Shown: positions 31,781 through 40,600 of the stretch, one piece after another
Numbering within the stretch: the stretch's first letter is position 1
Layout: each line of letters begins with the position of its first letter
NCBI GenBank assembly: GCA_026400435.1
Contig: JAPLOZ010000024.1
Span: 1 to 56,545 of the forward strand
DNA: 56,545 nucleotides
Origin: Hyphomicrobiales bacterium
Lineage (GTDB): Bacteria > Pseudomonadota > Alphaproteobacteria > Rhizobiales > Rhizobiaceae
Direction of reading: 5' to 3'
Notes under the pieces: generated by a model
Databases searched by the model: none
Told to the model about the DNA's origin: nothing
Seen by the model: the letters and a program-made list of their open reading frames with translations, nothing else
Program-made: the position numbers and the translations under genes

Positions 31781-32695
31781 CTAATGCTTCTTGGCAGCGG
31801 CGATCTCGTCGCCATAGCGGTATTCGAGAACGGATTTAAGCACCAGCGTGACGAGCGCCAGGCCGGCAAGCAGCGTCGCCACGGCGAAGGCGGCGACGAA
31901 GTTGTATTCGTTGTAGAGGATCTCGACGTGCAGCGGCATGGTGTTGGTGAGGCCGCGAATGTGGCCGGAAACGACCGACACGGCGCCGAATTCGCCCATC
32001 GCGCGGGCATTGCACAGAAGCACGCCGTAGAGCAGGCCCCATTTGATGTTGGGCAGCGTGACGTACCAGAACGTCTGCCAGCCGCTGGCGCCCAGCGAAA
32101 GCGCCGCTTCCTCGTCGCCACTGCCCTGGTCCTGCATCAGCGGGATCAGCTCGCGCGCCACGAAAGGGAAGGTGACGAAGATGGTCGCGAGCACGATGCC
32201 CGGGACGGCGAAGAGTATCTCGATGCCGTGGCTCTTGAGCCACGGTCCGAGCATGCTGCCCGCGCCGAACAGCAGCACATAGACGAGCCCCGAGATGACC
32301 GGCGAGACGGAGAACGGCAGGTCGATCAGCGTGATCAGGAACGCCTTGCCCTTGAACTCGAACTTGGCGATGGCCCATGCTGCGGCGACGCCGAACACCA
32401 TGTTGAGCGGTACCGCGATGGCCGCGACCAGCAGGGTCAGGCGGATCGCCGACTGCGTGTCGGGATCGCCGAAGGCGGCGAAAAATTCGAAGGCGCCATG
32501 CCTGAACGCCTCGACGAAGACCGAGATCAGCGGCAGCACCAGGAAAAGCCCGAGGAAGACCAGCGTCACGGCGATCAGGACCGCCCTGGCGGCCGGCGAT
32601 TCCGTGGTTGCGCTGACATAGCGGCGGTTGCTCATGCGCGCCAGACTACCGGACCCCGACCCGTCGGGCAAAGCGCTAACTGCCTCATACGCCAT
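31781..32695 (-). CDS. cysW: Sulfate/thiosulfate ABC transporter permease CysW
   Basis: The 304-residue protein has six membrane helices and the coupling-helix EAA region AALSLGASGWQTFWYVTLPN. The blocks DLPFSVSPVISGLVYVLLFG and ARAMGEFGAVSVVSGHIRGL are typical of CysW. It heterodimerises with CysT. The ATG at 32695 overlaps the end of cysT by 11 bases; an internal Met (MSNRRYVSATTESPAA) is an equally plausible start because the first 20 residues are poor in conserved features. Confidence 0.94.
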   Translation of the reverse strand: MAYEAVSALPDGSGSGSLARMSNRRYVSATTESPAARAVLIAVTLVFLGLFLVLPLISVFVEAFRHGAFEFFAAFGDPDTQSAIRLTLLVAAIAVPLNMVFGVAAAWAIAKFEFKGKAFLITLIDLPFSVSPVISGLVYVLLFGAGSMLGPWLKSHGIEILFAVPGIVLATIFVTFPFVARELIPLMQDQGSGDEEAALSLGASGWQTFWYVTLPNIKWGLLYGVLLCNARAMGEFGAVSVVSGHIRGLTNTMPLHVEILYNEYNFVAAFAVATLLAGLALVTLVLKSVLEYRYGDEIAAAKKH

Positions 32696-33545
32696 AACCG
32701 TACCTCCGGCGGCTCCATGCCTGGATCAGGTTGATGACGAACAGCATGGCGAATGAAATCGCCAGCATGATCGCCGCAACCGCGGTGGCGCCGGCATAGT
32801 TGAATTCCTCAAGCCGGATGACGATGAGCAGCGGCGCGATCTCGGACACGTAGGGGATGTTGCCGGCTATGAAGATGACCGAGCCGTATTCGCCGACCGC
32901 GCGCGCGAAAGCCAGCGCGAAGCCGGTGAGAACAGCCGGCGCGAGGCCGGGCAGAATGACGCGACTGATTGTCTGGAAGCGCGTGGCGCCGAGCGTGGCC
33001 GCGGCCTCCTCTACCTCGCGGTCGATCTCCTCCATCACCGGCTGAACGGTGCGCACGACGAAGGGCAGGCCGATGAAGATCAGCGCGACGACGATGCCGA
33101 ACGGCGTGAAGGCGACCTTGATGCCGAGCGGCGCGAGCAGCTGCCCGACCCAGCCGTTTGGCGCGTAGATGGCAGCCAGTGCGATGCCCGCCACCGCCGT
33201 GGGCAGCGCAAACGGCAGGTCGACCGCCGCATCCACGATACGGCGGCCCGGGAAACGATAGCGGACCAGCACCCATGCAAGCATGACGCCGAACACGACG
33301 TTGACGGCCGCCGCGATCAACGCCGCGCCAAACGAGATCTCGAGCGCCGTGATGGTGCGCTCGTCCGTGGCGATGGCCCAGAAGTCACCCCAGCCGAGTG
33401 CTGCCGTGCGCCATACAACGCCCGAAAGCGGGATGAGGATGATGAGGGTGAGGTAGGCAATCGTGAATCCGAGCGTCAGTCCGAAACCCGGAATGACGCT
33501 CGGCCTCTTGAATTGCCATCTTTTCGGAGCGGCGGCGGCTGCCAT
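32685..33545 (-). CDS. cysT: Sulfate/thiosulfate ABC transporter permease CysT (CysU)
   Basis: The 286-residue permease has six helices. Its EAA coupling segment is AAATLGATRFQTISRVILPG, and family blocks include AVDLPFALPTAVAGIALAAI and FARAVGEYGSVIFIAGNIPY. The chosen ATG at 33545 overlaps the TGA of the binding-protein gene (TGATG), showing translational coupling; the frame remains open a further 24 codons into that gene without similarity. Confidence 0.94.
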   Translation of the reverse strand: MAAAAAPKRWQFKRPSVIPGFGLTLGFTIAYLTLIILIPLSGVVWRTAALGWGDFWAIATDERTITALEISFGAALIAAAVNVVFGVMLAWVLVRYRFPGRRIVDAAVDLPFALPTAVAGIALAAIYAPNGWVGQLLAPLGIKVAFTPFGIVVALIFIGLPFVVRTVQPVMEEIDREVEEAAATLGATRFQTISRVILPGLAPAVLTGFALAFARAVGEYGSVIFIAGNIPYVSEIAPLLIVIRLEEFNYAGATAVAAIMLAISFAMLFVINLIQAWSRRRYGYGV

Positions 33546-34573
33546 CAGTTGGTCGGCTTGTAAATCTGGTCGAAGATGCCGCCGTCGCCGAAGTGGTAAG
33601 GCTGCGCCTTGGCCCATCCGCCGAAGATCGGATCGTCGATCGAGACGAGTTCGAGCTTGGGCAGCTTGGCCAGAAGGTCGGCCGGCACCACGTCGGGGTT
33701 GGACGGTCGATAGTAATGCCGCGCGGCGATCTGCTGGCCCTCGTCGGAATAGAGGTAGGCGAGGTAGGCTTCCGCCGCCTTTCGCGTGCCCTTGGCGTCG
33801 ACGTTGGCGTCGACAACCGCGACAGGCGGCTCGGCGAGGATCGAGGACGGCGGCACGACGATCTCGAAGGAGTCCGCTCCGAACTCGGCGCCGGCAAGGG
33901 CGGCTTCGTTCTCCCAGGCAAGCAGCACGTCGCCAATCTGCCGCTGCGCGAAGGTGGTCAGCGAGCCACGGGCGCCGGTGTCGAGCACCGGCGCCCGCTT
34001 GTAGAGCTCGCCGATGTAGTCCTTGATCTTCGCCTCATCGCCGCCGAACTGCTTGGAGGCCCATGCCCATGCGGCAAGGTAGTTCCAGCGGGCGCCGCCC
34101 GAAGTCTTCGGGTTCGGCGTGACGATCTGTACGTCGCCCTTCACAAGGTCGCCCCAGTCATGAATGCCCTTGGGGTTGCCCTTGCGCACGAGGAACACGA
34201 TTGTCGACGTGTAGGGTGCGGAATTGTGCGGCAGGCGCTGGCGCCAGTCGGAATTGATCTTGCCGGAATTCTTGACGATGGCGTTGATGTCGCTTTCGAG
34301 CGCCAGCGTGACCACGTCGGCTTCCAGTCCGTCGATTACCGCACGGGCCTGCTTGCCAGAGCCGCCATGAGACTGCTGGATGGTCACGGTCTCGCCGGTG
34401 TCGGCTTTCCACTTGGCGGCAAACGCCGCGTTGAATTCCTTGTAGAGCTCGCGGGTCGGGTCATAGGACACGTTGAGCAGGGTGGTGTCGGCAAAGGCGA
34501 AGCCGAAAACGCCGAGTTGCACTGCGCCGGCCAGGAATCCGGCGAGGAGAGAGCGGGATGCAAAACTGGTCAT
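33545..34573 (-). CDS. Periplasmic sulfate-binding protein
   Basis: The 342-residue precursor has a Sec signal ([20 protein letters not shown], then [10 protein letters not shown], cleavage after AFA). Mature blocks are those of Sbp/Cys[72 protein letters not shown] and [20 protein letters not shown]. It delivers sulfate or thiosulfate to CysTWA. Whether it prefers sulfate (Sbp) or thiosulfate (CysP) cannot be told. The ATG at 34573 gives the clean signal peptide and has GGAGG ten bases upstream; the ATG ten codons earlier is less likely. First gene of the operon. Confidence 0.95.
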   Translation of the reverse strand: MTSFASRSLLAGFLAGAVQLGVFGFAFADTTLLNVSYDPTRELYKEFNAAFAAKWKADTGETVTIQQSHGGSGKQARAVIDGLEADVVTLALESDINAIVKNSGKINSDWRQRLPHNSAPYTSTIVFLVRKGNPKGIHDWGDLVKGDVQIVTPNPKTSGGARWNYLAAWAWASKQFGGDEAKIKDYIGELYKRAPVLDTGARGSLTTFAQRQIGDVLLAWENEAALAGAEFGADSFEIVVPPSSILAEPPVAVVDANVDAKGTRKAAEAYLAYLYSDEGQQIAARHYYRPSNPDVVPADLLAKLPKLELVSIDDPIFGGWAKAQPYHFGDGGIFDQIYKPTN

Positions 34574-34611
34574 GGGGACTCTGCCTCCGTTGGTCGCACT
34601 CAAAGCCTACC

Positions 34612-34625
34612 AATTTTATAGAATT
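34612..34625 (-). promoter_or_regulatory. Candidate operator palindrome upstream of the sulfate operon
   Basis: On the minus strand AATT-C-TATA-A-AATT is a 14-bp palindrome with one mismatched pair, ending 39 bases before the start of the sulfate-binding protein. It is AT-rich in a GC-rich background and could be a regulator site or overlap the promoter. The regulator is unknown; no sulfur regulator gene is in the window. Confidence 0.4.
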
Positions 34626-34690
34626 AAGGATGTGCCGGCCAGTTCCTTTTTCGAGGCCTGTTGAGCAAAATTCCTATCGCCTCCACAAAT

Positions 34691-34711
34691 ATTTGGAATT
34701 TTCTTCCAAAT
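34691..34711. repeat. Perfect 8-bp inverted repeat in the gap upstream of the sulfate operon
   Basis: ATTTGGAA-TTTTC-TTCCAAAT is a perfect inverted repeat with a 5-base centre, in an AT-rich part of the 390-base gap (34574-34963). It is about 118 bases from the sulfate-binding protein start and 253 from the plus-strand gene. It may be an operator or a hairpin. The rest of the gap, 34712-34963, has no recognisable gene on either strand. Confidence 0.4.
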
Positions 34712-34963
34712 CGCATCGGCCCATTCCGGACCGTTGATAAAAACGCGCTGTCCAAGCGGCGGTTGCATGCCAGCGCCCAGCTATCTCGTCTTGCAATGAC
34801 GCATTTGACAAGCGAATTTGTCCCGATGAGATCGCCAAGCCAACGCAGTATTTGTGCAAGGGGGCTTACCCCTCTGGCATTGTTGAGAATTCCAGGGCGA
34901 GCGCTGCAACTCCATGAATCTATCGGGTTGCGCATCTCCAGCCCGCATCTCGCGAATTGATCG

Positions 34964-35443
34964 ATGGACGAGATCGACAGCGACGGCCTGCTGAGGCATG
35001 ACATGCCGGTTCACCCGGCGCTGCGTATCGCATTCGTGGCGATCGGGCTGTTCGTCATGGGGATGCCGCTGTGGGAACTGGGCCGCGGGGTGTGGCCTCC
35101 CAATGTCGCGAGCCTGGTTTTCCTCGTCATCATCGTCGGTGCGTGGTCGATCGGCCTTCCGCTTGTGGTTGGCGGCATTTTCGGATCGGCCGCATCGTGG
35201 ACGATCGGCCCGGGCCACATCGAGATCGTTACGAGGAGCCCGTTCCGGACGAAGAAGCGCAGCTTCGTCCCCAGCGATGTGTCCAGCTTCGACGTCAGGG
35301 AAATCGTTGCGATGGAAGGCGACAACACCTGGGGCGTGACCATGGTGTCGACCTCTGGCGAAGGCTTCGACACCCGCCAATTCGGCAGCAGGAAGACGGC
35401 CGAAGAATTCAGGGATCGTATGGAGCGGCTGTTCCGGTCGTGA
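34964..35443 (+). CDS. Two-TM membrane protein with PH-like cytoplasmic domain, unknown function
   Basis: The 159-residue protein has two membrane helices (LRIAFVAIGLFVMGMPLWEL and ASLVFLVIIVGAWSIGLPLV), followed by about 80 soluble residues with a beta-rich pattern (WTIGPGHIEIVTRSPF, SSFDVREIVAMEGDN, WGVTMVSTSGEGFDTRQF) and a final amphipathic helix (KTAEEFRDRMERLF). This layout resembles short bacterial PH-like membrane proteins, but I cannot name a family. No clear ribosome binding site precedes ATG 34964. It is convergent with pbpC, with a 96-base gap. Confidence 0.7.
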   Translation: MDEIDSDGLLRHDMPVHPALRIAFVAIGLFVMGMPLWELGRGVWPPNVASLVFLVIIVGAWSIGLPLVVGGIFGSAASWTIGPGHIEIVTRSPFRTKKRSFVPSDVSSFDVREIVAMEGDNTWGVTMVSTSGEGFDTRQFGSRKTAEEFRDRMERLFRS

Positions 35444-35539
35444 GCAGGAGAGGAAGATGCCTGAGCGAGCGCCCTACGTCGCCCCCTCTGGCCTGCCGGC
35501 CATCTCCACCACAAGCGGGTAGATCAGCAGCGTCTCTCT

Positions 35540-37639
35540 TTATTCCACGAACACCTTCACGCTGGCGGCGCGGCCAGCGGCGTCGATGACGGTGAGGGTG
35601 GAATAGCCGGCGCCGTCGGGCTGCCAAGTAGCATCGCGGCGGCGCTCGATCTCGGTGAGGGGCTTGCCGTTGGCAAGCCAGCGGAACGGCGCGCGGCCGC
35701 CCTGCAGCTTGAGCACGAGCGGCGTGGCGCCGGCGCTCGCGACGCCGAGTTCGACATGCGCGCCATCGGGCGGAAACACGATGCGCGGCGCGGGCTCGGT
35801 GACGGCGGAGGGGGCAAGGGCTGCATCGCCCTGCGAAGACACGAACCGCTCCAGCGTCACGGGCAGGTCGCCTTGCGCGGAGCGGAATGCGCCGGCCGGC
35901 GGGCGGCGCAGCGGCGCCGCGGCAAGGCCCGAGCGCACGAACCCCTCGAACAGCACGGGCGCTGCCGAGGCATAGCCGGAGATGCCGGGCACCGAACCCG
36001 AATCCGGCCGGCCGACCCAGACGCCGAGCACGTATCGGCCGTCATAGCCGATCGACCAGGCGTCACGGTTGCCGTAGGACGTTCCGGTTTTGTAGGCGAT
36101 GCCGCGCTGGGCGGCGCCGATCGGCGGCCTGACTCCGGACAGCATGTCGGTGACCTGCCAGGCCGCCTGCGCCTCCAGCACCATGCCATTGGCGAGCGGG
36201 GGAGGCGGCGCGGCCTCGGCGCCGTCGCGCAGGACCTTGGCCATGCCGCCGTTCGACAGGCCGGTGTAGAGTTGCACGAGGTCGCGCAGCGAAAGGCCGA
36301 CGCCGCCGAGCCCGATGGCCAGCCCCGGCACTTCGCCCGGCGGCAGCATCGGCTGGACGCCGGCCTGGCGGAAGCGCGAGACAAGACGCTGCGGGCCGAC
36401 AGCATCGAGCAGACGGATGGCCGGCACGTTGAGCGAAAGCTGCAACGCCTGGCGCACCGTCACGTCGCCCTGATAGGTCATGTCGAAATTCTTCGGGCGG
36501 TAGCCGGCGAAGTCGGCAGGGCGGTCCTCGATCAGCGTCTCCTGCGCGACCAGCCCTTCCTCCATGGCGAGCCCATAGATGAACGGCTTCAGCGTGGAGC
36601 CCGGCGAGCGCAGCGTGCCGATCATGTCAATCCAGCCCGAACGGCTTGCGTCGAAATAGTCGGCCGAGCCGACTTCGCCGAGGATTTCGCCGGTCATGGC
36701 GTCGGCAAGCACCATCGCGACGGACACGCGCGGGCCGATTTTTCGCGCCGCCTCCAGCGCGACGGCTTCCAGATTTTCCTGAACGTCCCTGTCGATCGTC
36801 AGGCGGTGCGTCGTCTCGCCGGGCCGATTGCCCAGGGCCTTATCGGCGGCGTGGGCGGCGAGCGCGGGCAGGGCGCGCCGCACGCCCGATACATCGTCGA
36901 GGGACGCGCGCGCGGCCTCGGGTTCCTCGAGCAGGCCTGAAGTCACCATGCGCGCCAGCACCCGGTCGCGAGCGCCTTTGGCGCCTTCAGGATTGCGATC
37001 TGGACGGCGGCGCTCCGGCAATTGCGGCAGCGCTACCAGAAGGGCGGCTTCCGAAACGGCGAGGCGCTTGGGCTCCTTGCCAAACCAGGCGAGCGAGGCG
37101 GCGCGCACGCCCTCGACGTTGCCGCCATAGGGGGCGAGCGTCAGATAGCGTTCGAGAATCTGCTGCTTGGACAGCCGCCGCTCGATCTGCACGGCGCGAA
37201 AAATCTGGCGCAGTTTCTGGCCGATGCTGCGGCTTTCGCGCGGCTCCATCAGGCGGGCAAGCTGCATCGACAGTGTGGAGCCGCCCGAGACAATGCGGCC
37301 GTTGGCCAGGAATTGCGAGGTTGCGCGGGCGAGCGCGATGAAATCGATGCCGGAATGGTCGAAGAAGCGCTTGTCCTCGTAGGCGACCAGCATCCTGACG
37401 AATTCGGGGTCGACCTGGTCGAGCGTGGTGGCCAGCCGCCAGCGGCCGTCAGGCGTCGCATAGGCGCGCAGAAGCTGGCCGTCGCGGTCGGTGACTTCCG
37501 GGGACACGGCGAGCTTTTCGGGCAGCGGCGGCGGAAAGGCGCGGTCGGCGACTTCGAAGGTTGCCCATGACGCCCCCGCCAGCGCGGCCATCGAGGCAGC
37601 CGCGACGGCGAGGATGCGCAGGGGGCGACGAGCGGTCAT
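35540..37639 (-). CDS. pbpC: Penicillin-binding protein 1C (bifunctional)
   Basis: The 699-residue protein has a short N-terminal anchor, a GT51 glycosyltransferase domain (VAYEDKRFFDHSGIDFIALA, GGSTLSMQLARLMEP, LTLAPYGGNVEGVRAASLAW) and a transpeptidase-like domain with SxxK in RSPGSTLKPFIYGLAMEEGL, SxN in LQLSLNVPAIRLLD and KTGTS in GIAYKTGTSYGNRDAWSIGY. The final ~90 residues form the BiPBP_C beta domain (PPDGAHVELGV and WLANGKPLTEI) that defines PBP1C. It polymerises and may cross-link peptidoglycan at the periplasmic face. It starts 12 bases after the alpha-2-macroglobulin gene; this yfhM-pbpC pairing is conserved in many proteobacteria and suggests a defence and repair role. Confidence 0.96.
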   Translation of the reverse strand: MTARRPLRILAVAAASMAALAGASWATFEVADRAFPPPLPEKLAVSPEVTDRDGQLLRAYATPDGRWRLATTLDQVDPEFVRMLVAYEDKRFFDHSGIDFIALARATSQFLANGRIVSGGSTLSMQLARLMEPRESRSIGQKLRQIFRAVQIERRLSKQQILERYLTLAPYGGNVEGVRAASLAWFGKEPKRLAVSEAALLVALPQLPERRRPDRNPEGAKGARDRVLARMVTSGLLEEPEAARASLDDVSGVRRALPALAAHAADKALGNRPGETTHRLTIDRDVQENLEAVALEAARKIGPRVSVAMVLADAMTGEILGEVGSADYFDASRSGWIDMIGTLRSPGSTLKPFIYGLAMEEGLVAQETLIEDRPADFAGYRPKNFDMTYQGDVTVRQALQLSLNVPAIRLLDAVGPQRLVSRFRQAGVQPMLPPGEVPGLAIGLGGVGLSLRDLVQLYTGLSNGGMAKVLRDGAEAAPPPPLANGMVLEAQAAWQVTDMLSGVRPPIGAAQRGIAYKTGTSYGNRDAWSIGYDGRYVLGVWVGRPDSGSVPGISGYASAAPVLFEGFVRSGLAAAPLRRPPAGAFRSAQGDLPVTLERFVSSQGDAALAPSAVTEPAPRIVFPPDGAHVELGVASAGATPLVLKLQGGRAPFRWLANGKPLTEIERRRDATWQPDGAGYSTLTVIDAAGRAASVKVFVE

Positions 37640-37651
37640 GGCTGGATGGCC

Positions 37652-40600
37652 TTACGGCGCCTTGACCTCCATCATGCCGGTCGATGTGCGCGCCGAATAT
37701 TGCGGCCGGTACATATCCTCGACGCCGGCAGCCGGATGGACGAAGACGCCTGGAGTCACCGCGCGCACCACATAGGCGAGCGTGATGTCGCGGTCGGCAT
37801 CCTCGCCTCGGTCGAAGGCGGCGATGAAGCGGTCGTCGCGGAACTCCAGATGCGCCGCTTCGGTGCGTTGCAGCCATCCGAAATTCGCGAGATCGGCGCT
37901 CGACACAAGGCGCGGGTTGTCGATCTCGAAGCCAGCCGGCAACAGGTCGTTGACCAGCACGCGCGAGGCCCAGTCGTTGTCTTCGGTGACACGCAGCACC
38001 ACAACGAAGCGCTCGTTCTGCGTGACCTCGGTCACGTTGGCCTCCGAACCGTCCATGCGATAGTAGGTGCGGGCGATCGAGAAGCCGTCGCCACCGGCAG
38101 GCAGGGGCTCGACCGGGGTGGCGACCGTCGTCACCACCGCCTGGACCGGGTTCTTGCCAGCGTTGCCGATGACGATCGGGCTGGCCAGCAGTTCCTCGCC
38201 GGTCAAAGTCCTGGAGAAGCCGCCGGTGTAGGGCTGGCCGTCGACGGTGAGCTCAAGCGCGGCGTTGCCTGCCTGAAGCGCCCGCGCCGCGAGCAGCATC
38301 CAGGCGTCGTCCTGGGTAGAGGTCCAGCGCGTTGCGTTGCGTTCCGCCGAGACGAGACGGATGAGCTCCGGCACGACCGACGGCGTCGGCCGGCTTTCCG
38401 CAGCCAGCGCCAGCATGGCCGCGCCGTCACGCAGCTTCGAGCCGTAGTCGGAGCGGTACCAGTTGTAGTCCGGCGTGTTCTTCGCAAGCTGAAGCGCTGC
38501 CGTGAACGCCGCCTCCGACCGCTGCGCGTCGCCGTAGAGTGCGAGGCTCGCGCCAAGCTGCGCCACGGCCATCGGGCTAGAGAACGCCTCCAGCTTGGTG
38601 TCGGTATAGTATCTGAGGTCGCCGACCGAGGCCCGCTTGTTGCGCGCGAGAACATAAAGCGCATAGGCAATGTCGGAACCGCGGTCCTCCAGGTCGACGT
38701 CGTAGGACAGCGAGTTCTGCAGGTTGGCGAGCGCCTGGCTCATTGCCTGGGCGGGCACGTCGTAGCCCTTCTCGCGCGCCCGGGTGAGGAAGTCGGAGAC
38801 GTAGGAATCGAGCCAGAGGTCGCCCGAGCCAGGCCCCCAGAGACCGAAACTGCCCGACGAGGACTGGTAGTTCAGGACCCGCCAGATGGCGTCCTGGATG
38901 CGTTCCTTGAGTTCCGGCTCGTCCTGCATGCCGGCGCTGGCCGACAACTCGCTGACATAAAGGAGCGGCAGGGCGCGGCTGGTCGTCTGCTCGGCGCAGC
39001 CGTAGGGATAGCGGTCGAGGGTCATCAGCATGGACGGCACGTCGAACGCCGCCGATTGCGAAACGCCGACGCTGACCGTCGCACCCTCGAGCATGCTCGC
39101 CGCCAGAAGTTCGCGATCGACGCGCAGGCTGGATCCGTTCGGGCCGAGATCGACGACCATGCGTGCGGTAACCGGTGTTGCCGACGGGCGCACCGGGAGG
39201 GCGAGCGCCTGCTCGACCTCCAGCCCGTCGGGATGCGTGAGCCGTATGGTTATACCGCCCGTGCCGACGTTTTCGGCGACCAGGGGAACCGTCATGGTGA
39301 CCCGTTTGCCGCCGACCAGCGACAGCTTGTCGGGCAGCGCGCCGATCGACAGCCCGCCTGATGTCTCGATGGCGAGGGCATAGTCGCCGTCCGGTCCGTC
39401 TGTATTGGCCACGTCGAGTCGCATGACGGCCTGGTCGCCAGGCGCCAGGAAGCGGGGCATCCCGGCCGTGATGACGACAGGGTCGCGCACGATGACGTCC
39501 TGCACGGCATGGCCGACCGATTCTTTTGTCCACGCGACGGTCATGATGCGCACCGTGCCGTTGAACTGCGGAATGTCGAAGCTGACGGTAGCCTTGCCGT
39601 CCATGTCCAGCCGGACAGGGCCGGAGAAGAAGGCGACCAGCTTCTCGGTCGGTGGGCTCCCTTGGGCGGTGAGGCCGACGCCGTCGCCGCCGGTGCGGAT
39701 GCGGCCGGTGGCGCCGAGCGAGCCGTCGATGAGGCGGCCGTAGAGGTCGCGCAGTTCGATGCCGAGCATGCGCTGGCCGAAGAACCAGTCTTCAGGGTCG
39801 GGCGCCTCGTACTTCGTCAGATTGAGGATGCCGACATCGACCGCCGCGACCATCACGTAAGCGTCGCTGCCGGGCGCTGCGCCGGCCACCGAAACGGGAA
39901 TAGACAGCGTCGAGCGCGGCGTCGATTTTTCAGGCGCCGAAGTTGCGACGGCAAGCTTGCGCTGGCCCGGATCGACCTTCAGCCATTTCACGCCGATGGC
40001 GCGGGCGGGCATGCGCGATTCCTGCGCCTCGCCCGGCCGGAACAGGGTGGCCGTGACATAGGCGCCGGCGCCCCAGCCGGTGCCGACCGGGATGTCGATG
40101 GTCGCGCCGCCCTCGGGCACGCTTGCCGACACGGTGGTGATCAGCTTTTCCGCGCCGATTGCGACAAGCAGCTCGCCGCCGAAGCGCGGCGAAATCTTGA
40201 GCTTGGCCACTTCGCCCGGAGCATAGCTTTCCTTGTCGAGCGCGATCTCCAGCCCGTCAGGCGTCTCGGTGGAGGTCGCGGCCACATACCAGCCGGCGTC
40301 GAACTCGTAGCTGGTGGCAGGGCCACCCGCATCCGGCGTCTCGACTTCCAGGCGGTAGCGGCCCCAGTCGACAGCTTGCGAGATGGAAATCTCGCTGTCG
40401 GCGGCAATATCGATCGTGCCGCTGGCGACGGCTTCGGTGAAAGTCACCGGCTCGTAGTTCCAATAGTTGCCGGAGCGATACCACTGGTAGTTCCGCTCGA
40501 CCTTGACCAGCTTCCACAGCGCGCCCGGGATGGCCTTGCGCGTGCCTGAGGCATCGGAAGCGATCAGCGAGAACTTTGCCGTGCCGCCCTGCGGAACCTC

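Noticed and set aside
34624..35004. Minus-strand frame of 126 codons in the gap upstream of the sulfate operon
   Set aside because: No family resemblance, no ribosome binding site, overlaps the plus-strand membrane protein start and the dyad at 34691.
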